Source: Chondrilla cf. caribensis (taxonomy: Eukaryota > Porifera > Demospongiae > Chondrillida > Chondrillidae). From it: 64,000 nucleotides of DNA. The notes under the pieces are model-generated. The model searched no databases and was not told where the DNA came from. It worked only from the letters and a program-made list of their open reading frames with translations. Below are positions 24,301 through 37,583 of this stretch, one piece after another. The translations under genes were made by a program, and so were the position numbers. How positions within the stretch are numbered: the first letter of the stretch is position 1; the number at the start of each line of letters is the position of its first letter. Location of the stretch: NCBI GenBank assembly GCA_964020155.1, contig OZ026557.1:2636501-2700500 (forward strand), read 5' to 3'.

Positions 24301-25584
24301 TCATTCAACACACACACACATACACACACACGTGCGCACACACACACACACAAACACACACACAAAAACACACAAACACACAAACAAACACGTACATGTA
24401 CAGATATACAGATAGATAGGAGCAAGAAAACTGGTGTGCGCATCTTACTATGTTGTGCTGCTCGTGCTATTGAAAGGGCTTCTTTGGCAGAAATGAAGAA
24501 AATGCGATCTTCTGCAGATTTCTTGGTGAAATGGAACTCATCCATGAGAAATCTTTTGGCCTTTGTGACATGCTGATCCTTGACTCTATCAGCACCTTTG
24601 TCAGAACACACCTCATCCCACCAGTTGAAAAGAATGAACAAATTGTTGGATGTCAGGTTTGAAAGAATGTGCTTGACACGGACCAAAAATACCTTCTCCT
24701 GCAATAGAGTTATAAAAAGCAAGTATGTGTAATGACTAACAAAAGCGATCATTATAGACAGGGTATACTTGCCTTGACTTCTATGGTACGTTTTCCATCG
24801 CAGACATATACAAATACATCAGCATCAGAACATATCCTTGTGATATCATCATCAATCATTGCTTCAGCATCAATTCCGGGTCTGTACACATATGAGTGCA
24901 TCATTGAATAGTTAATTGATAAACAGTCAAACACACACACACACATTCAGTTACACACACAAACAAACAATTGCAGGTGAATACATACGCCTCTACTCAC
25001 GTGTCAATAATAGCAACATCATCTTTCAACAATGGGCATTCCTCTTCAGGCCATTGAATAGAAATCATTGTGGAAGAAGGTACATGTTCCTCACCAAAGA
25101 AACTGGCAGCACTCTCTAATGACTGTCGAGGATGATTGTATTCAGTAACAATGATGGGACGTCTCGTGTCACTAGTTTTTCTTTTACTTACCTCGAAAGT
25201 CTGAACATCGACGTAGTCTTCTTGATTCTCCTCCATTGCTTCTATGCTACGAACACTATAGACACCACTAGTCTTCGAGCCTTTTTCCACAGAACAGAAG
25301 CATCTAGTTACGCTGCCATAACCGGTGGGGCATACTTTTCGTCCAAGTAGAGCATTAATTACCGTACTTTTCCCATTACTGGTCTTCCCGAAAAAGATCA
25401 CTCTCATTTTGTCACGAGACACTGCCAATTTGATTTTCTCCATCCTATCAATCTCTTCGGTCAGCTGTCTACTATCTTCGTCGCAAATTCCTCGATAAGA
25501 GTTATTAACAGCCTTCATTTCGTCCTGTAATAAGGACACGCAGTCTTTAAAATGCTTCTTCAAATCCTGTATTCTGGAAGCCAT
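20776..25584 (-). CDS. MFN: mitofusin-like dynamin-family GTPase A, 13 exons, 701 aa
   Basis: Exons in coding order: 25584-25001, 24881-24773, 24698-24449, 23872-23811, 23492-23371, 23192-23066, 22913-22715, 22210-22147, 22064-21965, 21644-21576 (3' edge less sure), 21521-21414, 21162-20951, 20875-20776; exactly 702 codons. Mitofusins tether and fuse mitochondrial outer membranes. G1 is GKTSNGKS (residues 66-73), G3 DTPG (194-197, rebuilt across the first intron) and G4 NWWD (256-259). SNNLFILFNWWD and IFFISAKEAL are typical of the family. Two close hydrophobic segments (about 542-590, e.g. GAAAWVIAVSWMLSSVA) fit the membrane hairpin, followed by a C-terminal helical region ending EAEFD. Introns 2 and 6 use GC donors. 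A divergent paralogue starts 435 bp away. Confidence 0.92.
21240..21377. repeat. (CA)n tract in mitofusin A intron 11
   Basis: In the sense (minus) direction this is a (TG)n tract beginning a few tens of bases after the donor CAA|GTGTGT. The equivalent intron of mitofusin B also begins with (GT)n. Confidence 0.95.
22242..22323. repeat. imperfect 37 bp-arm inverted repeat in mitofusin A intron 7
   Basis: AACCAGCTAGGCCATCCC opens the left arm and GGGATGGTTTAGCTGGTT closes the right arm. Inner words ACAGGGTG and CACCCTGT pair around an 8 nt loop. It is a small fold-back element or hairpin. Confidence 0.85.
23557..23737. mobile_element. small TIR transposon (pogo/Tigger-like MITE)
   Basis: The ends TACAGCGGAATCTTGATAAT and, on the other strand, TACAGTGTAATCTTCATGAT are similar inverted repeats that include a TA target dinucleotide. 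About 180 bp with no coding capacity, in mitofusin A intron 4. Confidence 0.6.
24268..24392. repeat. (CA)n-rich tract in mitofusin A intron 3
   Basis: CA tract with AAACACA and GTGCG interruptions, just downstream (in sense) of the exon 3 donor. Confidence 0.93.
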
Positions 25585-26019
25585 TTTCAGTAGATGATCC
25601 AGATACTGTTTACTATACTATGATGATGAGTAGATAGAGGTAATATTATCTATATACTAGCAGATATAGATATGAACGAATCGACATACGAATGTCTATG
25701 GTATTAGCATAGCCATAGACACTAAACTACTATGGTATTAATACATGGGGAGAACAACAATAATCGTTATAAACGCCTCCTCGGCCATCGTCCCAATCCA
25801 CTCGCCCGCCTAATAAGGTAGATGCGTCTAATTTCGGACAGTGTGTAACAGTTGGTCTCTTGGCGTATCATTTTCAAGAAGATATTTATATTTGTACAGA
25901 GGGTCAACCAGGGACGGAACAATCTAGATGTTAATATGATTAATTATCTACGGGATGTGTGGTCTGGATCTGGTGACGCCCTTACAAATTATTTCTCGAT
26001 CGGACAGAATCCAAACAAA
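25585..26019. promoter_or_regulatory. shared promoter region of the divergent mitofusin genes
   Basis: 435 bp lie between the two ATGs. It contains an imperfect palindrome at about 25693-25721 (TGTCTATGG ... CCATAGACA) and a less AT-rich stretch at 25770-25800. TTTGTACAG near 25890-25900 looks like an acceptor, so mitofusin B may have a 5' non-coding exon here. Confidence 0.55.
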
Positions 26020-29000
26020 ATGGCTCTGAGCAAAGTACGCCTTGCTGTCGAGGAAGACGTTACGTCAGTTGAAAAATGCCTGAAAGAACTGGAAGAGAAC
26101 AATACAGCGGTTCATATGCATGAAGAAGAACGATGTCGTCTTCGAAGTGTGGTAGAAAGAGTACAAAACGTCCTTGCTGCCGTACAAGGAGACAAACTAA
26201 AAGTAGTGTTTCTTGGAAAGACTGGAACTGGTAAGAGTTCGATTATCAACGCTCTTTTGAGAGAGGGTGTACTGCCAAGCGGTTATGGCCGAGTCACCAG
26301 AAATGTCTGCAGCATAGAAGGGGTCGTTGACCCAACACCTAGAGCTACCGTTCTAGACGTGATTAGCGGACACGAAGAAGAGTACTCCCTGGTAAGTAAG
26401 TTATAAAGATACCGTTTAGCAATAAGTATGATAAGTACAGGGGTTATCAGAATTGGAGTGCACTGTGTAATAGTTTAATAACATTATGTTCAATTACTAT
26501 AAATGGTTGGTTAAAGTTGATAGAGGCAAGGCATTCCATAATCTGACCTCTCTGTTGGAATAGTAGTGTCTGGGAGATAATGATCTCCTTCAGTTGTATC
26601 TTAATGGGTTGAATGTGACTGCTCACGTGCTACATGAGTCGAATGATATGTATTTGAAAATTTGAAGGTTATTGGGTGGAGCTTGGATTCATTTGATTGA
26701 GAAGAGTACATCTTGCATTTCGAACCAATACGTAAATGGCATTAGTTGAGGGATATGAGAATATGTTTGTGGTTAAGCGATGAGTCAGGTGGACGATATC
26801 TGATTGTTCTGTGCCAGATTTGCTCAATAATGATGATATCATCAAAGATTATTACATCCATATATTTTAATTCTTTGTCCACTTTTTCATATATGCAGCC
26901 CCTTAGGGATGTGGATATTGGTACTTCAAAAATAACACAAGTATTCTATCCTCAAGAAAGGTGTCCTCTGTTAGGAGAAGGTGTTGTTCTGTTTGACACG
27001 TAAGACCTTTATGTACATATGACTATAACATGTAATAATTATAGTACATAGTGTACAGTATACAGTATTCTTCTGTAACACTGAAATGTACTATGCTCTT
27101 GTGTGTGTGTAGTCCCGGGATGAATGCAGATGAGGAAATGGATGGCTTCTTAAAGAAAACTTGTTCAGATGCCGATGTGTTTGTGTACGTGTGTGATGGG
27201 ACGTGTACTATTGAAAACACGGTATGTACATGTGAATGTATGTTACGTGTATAATGAATGTACTGCATACTTATCATGTAAGTATAATATACTGTACATA
27301 CATACATACATGTATATAGTACTTATGTAATATGTATGTATGCATTTATTTGTGTACTGTATGTACAGTATATGCACATCTAATTAATTGAGTTTTATCG
27401 ATAAAATTGAACATGTTCACTTCAATGACTAAATGACGTATTTCTAACTCTATTGCAGGAGAAGGAATTTTTGGTTCGCATCAAGCACATTCTTTCAAAC
27501 CTGACATCCAACAATTTGTTCATTCTTTTCAACTGGTGGGATGTGGTGTGTTCTGAAGCAAATGCTAGTGAAGTCAGGGCTCAGCATTTAACAAAATCTA
27601 GAAGATTCCTGGTAGACGAGTTTGGTTTTGAAGAAGAGTCTGTAAAGAATTCTATCTTCTTCATCTCTGCCAAAGAAGTTCTTGCTATTCATCAGGAAAC
27701 TGCAAATGTTGTAGGTGAGGCTGAGAGTTTGTACATATTATGAAAATTTTGTCCCACAAAAATTTCCACTGTACTATATACCAATAATTATTATTGTCCA
27801 CATGTATATACTTATATATAGTTATACATAATGTCACATATACTTTCCTCTGTTAATATTTTTTCAGAATCAGATCTTTCCTTTCAAACTAAAAATCGCT
27901 TCTCGGATTTTGAGTCCTTTGAGAATAGACTGAAGGTATATAGCATACATGATATGAGCACCATTTGTCAATGATTTCCCAACATATATGTGATATAATC
28001 AGCTACGTATATATATATATATATTATGTAATAGTTATATCTGATGCAGCACACCTAGGCAGGATATAACTATCTTGTATCCTGGTGTGGTGAATGATAG
28101 ACTATTTATACAGCAAATATGCGCATAGTCCAATACAACATATTATATGCAATAGAAATGTGTTCACTAATTTCCTGCCTCGTTCTCACGCAATTAATCC
28201 TAACAATGAAACCTGTCTGGTGACCTGTGCTGTATCACTGACCTGTGCTACATGGCTTATGTACGCACAGTTTTCCTTTGATCCACCCCTCAACCAGGAT
28301 ACAAATATATATATATATATATATACCATCCAAGAGGTTATGGAAGGACCTGGTGTCCTCTGTACTCAAGTGGTCTGTATGCATAGGTATAGAGGGTAAG
28401 ATCGTCAATGTATGCAGTTTGGATGATGTACTGGATGGTTCAATAGTACTGAATCAGGATCACCAGGTGATCCATTTGTGAGATAGCATTGTACATGCAC
28501 TGTGTCTGTAAGTAAGGGACATTGTCTCTATGTCTGATACTGAAGTACACATGGCTGTGCTCTTGTTCCTCTGTACTAGGAATGTCTCACTACACATTGT
28601 GTACAGACTCGATTTGGTAGACACCGTGATTCAGTTAGGTTGTGTTCCGAAGAAGCTATAGCCATCCTTGAGACGACAAAGCAGGTCGTGGATGAGAAAT
28701 GGTAAGGTCTCTTACTGTCTACTTTTCTGTATTCTGTTATGTGTGCATGGGAGCTGGAACATAGATCAAGCTGCCCTGCATCAAACTACAGTTAAGATGG
28801 GAAAGTCTCGCTATAAGATGATTAATTTTTACATTTGATCAGTTTTGTTCTGTCATTTTTAAACCCATAATTGTCCCATAATATTGGCTGCCACTCATTG
28901 TATGTAATGGGTATACACAATGTAGACATACGGACATTAAACTATTGTCCTGAATCTTTCTCTGTTTAAAACTGGTAATTAGGCACCTGAAAAATCTGGA

Positions 29001-32000
29001 CACCTCTGTATTCCGTAATCAGGACAGCCATTTACAGTCCTCCGCGTTTCAAAATTGGCCATCTTTTCTCACACAATATAATTTTATTAAATTTATTGTT
29101 GCGGTTACGCTTGGGGATACATATTATATCTATCCATCTTTTAATATATCGGACGAGTGTAAATAACTTCAACAGGCAGCCCCACGAGGTTTTTAAACTT
29201 TAACAATACACGCACGGGACTTCTACACCATATCAAGCTCCACCATTAACCTAAACAGTCCTTAATCACTGATTACTTTTGAAAACATACTTTTCCTATC
29301 ATATATAACGTGCATATCAGTATATTATTTATTATTGTGTTGAGTAATTGAAGTGAACTCCAAAGTCTAGCAACATGATAGGCAACCCTGGGAAATCAGG
29401 ACACCTTTATAATCAGGACACTTCTTGCCAGTCCCCAAGTGTCCGGTTTATACAGGTTCCACTGTAGTGAAGCATTTCAGTGAATTGATATATTCCACTG
29501 GAATTTGTTTTCACTAAATATGCAAATTAATGAGTTTGGCAAATTAACTGGATATTCATTGCCATTTATATATGTATTATTTTGATATTGGGAAATTGCA
29601 GGGGATAGGAAAGTGGTAGCAGGTTAATGATAATGTACTGTATATCTGGAATCTAATAGTATCCTATTGGCGTTATCAGTACAGTAGAACCTGTCTAATA
29701 TGGTCACCTGTGGGACCTCATGTACGTATAGTGGAACCTGTCTACTATGGTCACGTAAGGGAAATCAATTTCATGGTTGGATCAGATGGGTGGCTGCATT
29801 AGGAAGATTGAAACATAGTATAAAACATGAAGGATGAATTATGTATTTAACTGGGAGGACAATATCAGGCAGTCAATAATCCTAAAAAGTTTCTGTTTAT
29901 ACGAGGTGAACATGGTACTATCTATCAATCAGTATTTCTCTAAACAGCAGGCATGTCCCTATTGTGCATATGTAGGTATGTAGCCTGATGTCTTGAGGCA
30001 GTAGACAGCTCTTCCATATGTACATATCAGAAAAGTTTAGAGATTGGTGCTGATTAGTGTACTTTAGTTATTACTTCAGAGACTAAATTAGTCTGATTTG
30101 GAGAATATTATGTCTTTTTTCTCATGTATTGCATCAGGAAATGTACTGAAAGTGCCAAAGACAAAGCAGAAAAGAAGTTAGCAGCTATGAAAGATGCTGT
30201 AGTAGACTTTAAAAGAGAGTTTGACGAACGCCATCATAGTGCAGTTGGAAAATTCAATCAGAAGGCTAGTGAGGTGTTATCAGCTGTTGATTGCTAGTTC
30301 CACATTCATATTACTGGAATTTTTCTCTACTATGTGTTTCAGTTTGACGAGACAGTTGCGAAATTAACATCAACACTGTCTGAAAAAGCCCATAATTTCT
30401 TGGGAGATTTTGTCTACGGCAAAGAAGATGACTACAAGGATGATTTACTTCACCAATTGCAGTCTGAGATTCACAGGGCAAATGGGAACCTTCACAGAGA
30501 GTTGACATGCATATATGATGATACTGAGAAAGTATTGAAAGGTAACAAAAGATCAACATGTTTACTTGATCTATTGTACCATACTTTGGGTTTTGTTTAC
30601 CAATAATCTAATGAGTCTCAGAGAATATCTGTTGTAACATGTGTAATGTATGGTAGAACGTATGTACATATGTAGTATGACATTGCATATTGTAGTAACT
30701 TGTACCAATCATCACCATGGGCGGATCCAGAGGGGGGGTTGGGGGGGTTGCAACCCCCTCTTTTGTCTTTCCCTAATAAAATAATAAGTACTAGCCTTCT
30801 GTGATTTTCAGCATTATATATCTAATATCTGATAATTCTTTAAAAAAATATAAGATTTTCATCTGAGCTGCAAGCAAGTCTTTTCTTTAAAGTTCCTATC
30901 AGAATCTGAGCCTCAAATCGGCTAGACTTTTTGCCCTCCATTTAAAGCTATTCCTGTCACATGATTTTGATTATTGCGCAATGGTGTTAAGGGTATACAA
31001 CCCCCCATGTAGAAATCTCTGGATCCGCCCCTGCATCACTGAAGTCGTGTTACTATTATTATATCTGTACAGTAAATACTCATTAGTCTGTCACTATTGG
31101 TTTTCAAAGAATATGGTGGATTAACGAGTTTGGCGGATTAACTGGATATTCATTGGTACTTATACATTATATTGGTACTGGGAAATTGTGGCAGATTAAT
31201 AGGTTTGGTGGATAAAGCAGTGGCAGATTAACGAGAATTCACTGTACTCTTACATACATACAGGCTTACTGTTCTACATTAGTTGCCTTGAGTTCCCTAG
31301 TTACTTGAGATGCAGTATCTATTAATATATATTATTGTTTTTACTTTCTCATGTGTACATACAGAGATACTAGCAAGAAGAATGGATGTACATATAAAAC
31401 AGTTGAGTTCCATTATCAAAGTGGTTTAAGTATACTTTGATTCCCATTTCAATTCCCATTTGCTTCCCATTGGTGTGCAGAGTTAAAACTATGTTTCATT
31501 TCCTCCGGTAGTGTACAGCTACGTGGTCTACCTTACTTCACAATTGAAGTAGGAAAGGTTGACATTTCTTCTGCCATTGGCGTTGTTGGATTTCTCCACT
31601 TTCTTTGTAGCTTTAGACACTGGGTAAGGCTTGTGTGCTCAACCCTCTTGCTGTAGACTGTTGAGTTGTTGAGTGTACATTTACCCTTAATTGCAGAGTA
31701 AACTGGGAGGTCTCAAGACAGTTGCCTTTTTGGTAAGTGAGTGTGCATTGCAAGAGTAAGTATGTAGTTAGAGGGGAAGTCCTGCTTCCACATCTAAAGT
31801 AAGATCACTTGATTTATCACTATCATTATACATTATCACTTGACCTATCACAATGTACATATACCAATGTGGTCGGCATGTATTAGTTATGTCCTTCCAC
31901 GCGGGATGTGCGACTTTATAGCTGCACAACCAGTGTCGAAGGGAAATAACTAGCTTGTGTCATGGGATGGCATTTTTGTTATTGCTCCATTGTTCGCTGT

Positions 32001-32421
32001 TGCTGATGTTGTTGATGACAGGAAACTGGTCTGATCAGTCAATGGAAAGGTGATGCATTGTTAATGACTTGATTGCATGTGTGCTATATTGGTAACTGCA
32101 AGTGTGCTGTAGAGGTTTAATGAACCACTTTTTTCGTTTGATCTACCTGCCTACCATGACACAAGATATAGCACAGAGCCATCTTGTCTACATGTGAGAG
32201 TAACGTCAAATAGATAATATATTTATGCTCTCTTCTCCAGGTTTCTATTATAATGGCTTTTTTCTTCAGCTTATTTGGAGTCTCTGTAGCTATGTTTTGC
32301 TTACTTAGTCTTCCAGCTAGTGTCACAAGCTGTGTTGCTTATAAAGCATTGGTTTGGTATTGGTCTGGTTTCAAGAAGGATGCAGTCACTAATCTGGTGT
32401 GTGTGTGTGTGTATGTGTGTG

Positions 32422-32516
<95 letters not shown>

Positions 32517-33436
32517 AAATCAACTAGTTGACAGGTTGATTTAGAGATTTATTGATGTCACTTCTTAAACCTTAGAGGGGGAAAAATTCCATTGTAACAG
32601 TGGATTTCTATTTATACGAGGTCCTCAATTACATGCCTTCCATCTATTTTGACTCCTTGACACTATGATATTACAGTGTTTATACACTACACAGCCATGT
32701 ACATGCCTGTAACTACCATAATATAGGTAGAGATTTTCAAGGATTATTAATTTTGTGTTCTTGTAGATCTGATCCAAACTGCAAAATTTATAATCATCAA
32801 AAAGATCCAAACAGTAGTGGGCGTGATTTGCAGTGACTATCAACTGCAAAAGTTAAAAATTATGAAGATTTTGTAGAAAGCCTAACTACAAAACTTTTAG
32901 TCCTTGAAAATCTATATGGTATTGAGGAGGCCTTTAAAAGGGGGGATTGAAGAGGTTTTGAGGGAGAAGTTTCAACTCAACTCCCTGAGTATATGTTGTA
33001 CTGATGAAGGTATGGTATTCATTAATTAAAATCCATAATAGGTTCTGAAGTGTCTAATTGATGAAATTGATGATCAAAAGCGGAATCTAAGGCAAAGCTG
33101 TTGTGGAAAGATGACTGAAAGCCTACGTCATTCGTTGGAAGAGTGTAGGACAGAGGAAAAGGTGGAAGCTTTCAGTAAAGATCTGAAGGAAAAAAAAGAA
33201 GAAGTAAAATTGTTATCAGAACAAGCGCAACTGATAATTAATATCATGTACGTAAGTGTATTAATGTGCGTGTGTGTGTGTTATTTGTGTACACCTTTGT
33301 ATGTGTACATGGCATTTGTACATAAGATTAGTGTTTGTTACCATTATTAGTACCTTTCAACTGAATGTAAATTTTGGTATACAGTTTTAGCAACTATATT
33401 AGGCAATGTATCCCGATTAGTGATATTGTCACTTAA
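26020..33436 (+). CDS. MFN: mitofusin-like GTPase B, about 14 exons, about 669 aa
   Basis: Exons: 26020-26391, 26899-26999, 27113-27221, 27459-27714, 27868-27935, 28580-28701, 30138-30273, 30343-30541, 31365-31420 (approximate), 31483-31623, 31697-31732, 32241-32396, 33042-33247, 33385-33436. Start MALSKVRLAV has a good ATG context; an in-frame ATG at 25936 is the alternative. G1 GKTGTGKS is at residues 66-73, G3 DTPG is rebuilt across intron 2, and G4 is NWWD. Hydrophobic segments AIGVVGFLHFLC and MAFFFSLFGVSVAMFCLLSL form the membrane part. Exons 3, 6 and 8 (109, 122, 199 nt) equal the matching exons of mitofusin A, so the pair arose by inverted duplication. About 37 residues of the GTPase domain present in A are missing between exons 1 and 2; a missed exon is possible. 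Exon 9 borders and the last exon are weak. Confidence 0.85.
30716..31033. mobile_element. hAT-like MITE with 6 bp target duplication
   Basis: The ends CATGGGCGGATCCAGAG and CAGGGGCGGATCCAGAG (right end read inverted) are terminal inverted repeats. The flanks are CATCAC at 30710-30715 and CATCAC at 31034-31039. Interior 318 bp, non-coding with G-rich ends. It lies in mitofusin B intron 8. Confidence 0.8.
31068..31246. mobile_element. pogo-like MITE with TA ends
   Basis: TACAGTAAATACTCATTA at the left and TAACGAGAATTCACTGTA at the right are inverted repeats. GGATTAAC-type words repeat inside. It is adjacent to the hAT-like MITE in mitofusin B intron 8. Related interior words occur near 29530-29560 and 59480-59620. 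Confidence 0.65.
32397..32514. repeat. (GT)n tract starting at the exon 12 donor of mitofusin B
   Basis: The intron begins AATCTG|GTGTGTGT, so the microsatellite forms the 5' splice site itself. Confidence 0.95.
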
Positions 33437-35746
33437 TTAAGATCAACAGGACCGACTGGAGTACATTTGAGATGTACTCGGGTACAACACTGACCTTATT
33501 AGTGATGTACCCTGGTTTTAAGTGACTCGTAGTAATTAATCAACAGATGTTATGTGCCCGTTGTGTATTCTTGGCTGTATTCTTGGAAATATACGGCTCA
33601 AGCTATTCTTCGATGTTCTCGACGGGGGTTGACAAAGGTTGCTTCTTGGATTTTGATTAGACGAAGCCATAACCGTGGCTTTGTTCGTTCGGTAAGTACA
33701 GTATCCTTAAGCCTCGTTGGTTTGGCAAGTTTCTTCATTCGTTCAGTAAATATTCCGAAACTCATTGATTCGGTAAGTTTCTTCGTTTGTTCAGTAAATA
33801 ATACGAGGCTTGTGGGCTCGGCCATGTTCCTCGTTCATTCGGTAAGTACCCTGACGCTCGTTGGTTTAGGAAGTACAGGTGGCCAAGAAGCCATCTCAAT
33901 GGATTGATAGCCACCTCCAGCTCTTTGAGAAAATCGTCTTTTTTGATGTCGTGAACGAAATCCATCTCAGCTATTCGTAATTGCGCTATTGAATGGGATA
34001 CATAATAGTTGTACCCCTCATTTGGTAGGTACATGGAAATGTACTGAATCAATATCCCCTTAGTACATTTCCCATGTACCGACCAATAGAGGGGTACAAT
34101 TTTACATATCTACCCTTTTTTACAGACGGAGGCTGCAAAATCTCATTTTATAATGAGTTAACTGAACTGGATGTTGCTACTCTCATTTACTGTAGTTGGG
34201 AAATATTATATTATGTATGTTCAGTGTCTACCTATAGATGAATCTATAAACTAATTATTTCATGATTATTATTTTGTGTGTCATTAATTTTGTGTTACAT
34301 TACCAAATAATTACTTATTTTTGTACTGACTGTTTCATGTAGCATTGGTCTTGATCTCGTGTTCATTAATTGATGTCATGGGCCATGTCCTGGACAACTG
34401 AATCAATTTATTATAAAATTTGAATTAATTATAGTAATATGCAGCACCATGCAGTACGTATAATGTATTATCCATAGATAAAGAATGCATACATACATAC
34501 CAATAGTATAATACATAATAGTGTATGATCTACCTGTGGCTATAATGGCTGCAATTGCAAGTCATGCATGAAAAAGTCATAATATAGGTATTTCCAAAGT
34601 AATGTAAATTGGTTATATCCCATGCTCCTGCATGCCTACGTATACCACATGATATAGGGTTGGTATATAGAGGTATGTTGCAATAATATATAATATAATA
34701 TGTATAGGACTGAGCCACAATTCCTGAAGTGCAAGAGGCAAGGGAAATTATGTTAAGTGCCCTAGGACCTATGTAATATACTTCTGCAGGATGACGGACC
34801 ATATACAACCATATACATGATATAATGTAATGTCAAGTATGTAAAACAATCAGACTACCGTATTACATGTAATATTTGAAATAATAATATTATGTATTTT
34901 TTATACTTACTTCATTTGACAAGTCCCATATTGCTATAGGCCTATGGTTGGAACTCAAGATTGATGATTTTATATAATGATCCCTTTGTGCTACGTGTTC
35001 ACTTATATACATAGCATACAAATTTCCCTATAGTGATGTAATATGTACTTTATTTGCCTCCCATTTAAAGACACCAAGTTCTAAACATGTTCTTCGGAGT
35101 ATTGAGGTGATAATAGACGCTATTATGTGGTAGGCATGCAACAGATCTCTATATACCAACCATAATATCCTATAATATTATAATAATAATCCAATGCACT
35201 ATTTTTAATGTATGCATGCTATTATATTCTTGTTTGTGCATGTTTTATAATTACGTACAGACATAACCGTACCTGATAAGCATGATGCATAATTATGGCT
35301 GTTTCAATCATGCATGTATGAGCTGAATAACAACATATTATTATTATAATTCATAATAATAATTATTTGATGTGCAATCTGCATATAATTATAGTCTTAT
35401 ATATAATAATATTATACATGTGCAGGAGTTTTGTATTACACTACTATTATAATCACATGCACATAGGCTCATTAAATATCCACCACAAAATTATGTTGCA
35501 TGCATGTCATCTATATATGTACACTCCATATTGTTATAAAACTCCCTATCTACGTATCTATCTCTCTTTGTTTACCCCATCTAGTACAATGAAACAAAGC
35601 TCACTACAGCTATCAGCAGAAATTAGTTACACGTATCCGCTATACACATTGAATTGCAGATGAATAAACCTTGTTATTGTAAATAATAGAGTAGTATGCA
35701 AGTATCCACGTAATCAAAAAATAAGCTGCTATCTCGTTATAAACCA
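33437..35746. other. intergenic between mitofusin B and GOLM-like gene
   Basis: A degenerate tandem array lies at 33688-33880 (separate entry). From 34140 on the sequence is very AT-rich with no recognisable gene or RNA. A short inverted word pair around 34020-34095 (GGTACATGGAAATGTACT against AGTACATTTCCCATGTACC) could form a hairpin. Confidence 0.55.
33688..33880. repeat. degenerate 48-54 bp tandem repeat, four units
   Basis: Words (G/A)GTAA(G/A)T preceded by TTCGTTC or TTCATTC start at 33691, 33745, 33793 and 33841, giving spacings of 54, 48 and 48. Each unit also carries CTCGTTGG-like and TTTCTTC-like words. The open frame across it is a by-product. Confidence 0.75.
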
Positions 35747-37537
35747 TTACTGTTGGTACCTACCAGGTATCTCTTGGGCTTGGGCTTTGGTCTCTTTATC
35801 AAGCATTTTGCCCAGCTCATCAAACATATCCTTGTCATTACTCTTATCTTCACCATCACCCGTATCGTCATCATCACTCTTATCTTCTTCATCACTCTTA
35901 TCTTCATCATCAATCTTATCATCAGTATCGCTGTTTTCATCACCATCTAATAGTTTGCTTTCATCATCATTCCGCACTTCTTTGTGCAACCCATCCTTGG
36001 TGGTGTTCACACCACTCTCTTTTTTCTGCCCTACATTAGCTGCAGTGGGTGACTACACACAAGGACATAATATTATTATGTAAACAAGGTATCAATATAA
36101 AATGCACAGTAATAAACGATTATACAGAACGTATGTATGTATGTACGTATAATATGTATATCTATATGTAAGAACACAATAGATGTACGTATATACAGTC
36201 AATTCTCATTAATTCATTACAATTTTCATATAGGACTAACCTGTTTGCTGAATTATCTAAATATTTATTACACACAAAAACAAATTATTATACATAAAAT
36301 TAATGATGATAGATAACTAATAGAAGTAGAACTAGAAGATCACTAAGGCGGTGTCCCAACAATAAAGGAATACAAACATAGATTCAGAGTATGATTGTAA
36401 CCAAGAATCACTGCTGACCCTACTAGGGTCATCACAGGAGACACTGACATGGAATTAATGGAGTACAATTTCAGCTATGTATAAGTGATGTTTTTTGTTA
36501 TAAGGAAAATACACATATTTGGATGTACGCGTATGTATACACACACTCACTCTCTTCGCTTTAGGCTGTGTAGAGGAATCTTTACATGATTCTAGTTGAC
36601 TCTGTATACAAAATTATAGATATACATGTATGTACATAATCACCTCAGTAGAGGGATAAATGTCACAAAGAAACATTAGAATATCAAGATATACATACAT
36701 ATGTATCAACAAGTATGAATCCATATGATGTAAGTATGTACAGATAAAACGTAGTACATAGGTAGGTAGTAATGTATACATTAATAGGGGCACATTATTT
36801 GTACAATTTATAAATCTACACAGAGGAGTTCATTTTATGATGAAGTTTACACACAGTGGTACGTATTTCCCTAGGATAGCTTTAGAGTGGGTCAGGTTTG
36901 GGGTATACAGATTTGCAAAAAGACTTATAAGATTGACTAGCCATTAGAAAGAGTAAGATAGCATCTGCAACAAGCCGCAATACTCTACTTAATGGTTAGT
37001 AGAGATTTGGACACCCTTTTATTGAGTAGCAACAGTACCAACAGTTCTAGAATATCCAGTAAGAAGGATGCTCTAAAAATGGTGTTAAAACTTAACATTA
37101 GAATATACTGTACATGCGGGATCAAAGTATGCATTTTAGAAATGATAGGGACTTGTGGAGAGTACAATAGGACACATTTTAGAGCATGGAAGAACAGCGC
37201 AATGACAAAGGTGTGTGCACATTAGCCTTTTCCCTACATTGTAGAGACATTATGACATTGTTTTGAAATAGTTTCGAAAATATCAGCAGACCTTCAAGTG
37301 TAAGACACAATACACAAAACATGGCTTCTTTGAAACTATTACACATAATATGTATGTATGCATATATGTGCTTACACTCGTAGACATAGCATGATAATGG
37401 CATCAGAGGCTCACTAGAACTACATAATTTTTTATATAAACTGTACACATTCTATAGCTGAAATTGGAACACAGCTTCTTGAACACAATGTACACTACAC
37501 ACACAAATGTACCTGCACGTACATACGTATGCATACC

Positions 37538-37583
<46 letters not shown>

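Noticed and set aside
28094..28481. Open frames within mitofusin B intron 5
   Set aside because: No similarity to mitofusin and no conserved counterpart in copy A; the exon chain joins in frame without them.
33554..33907. Plus-strand open frame of 117 codons downstream of mitofusin B
   Set aside because: It spans the degenerate 48 bp tandem array and resembles no protein; starts at a non-ATG codon or weak ATG.
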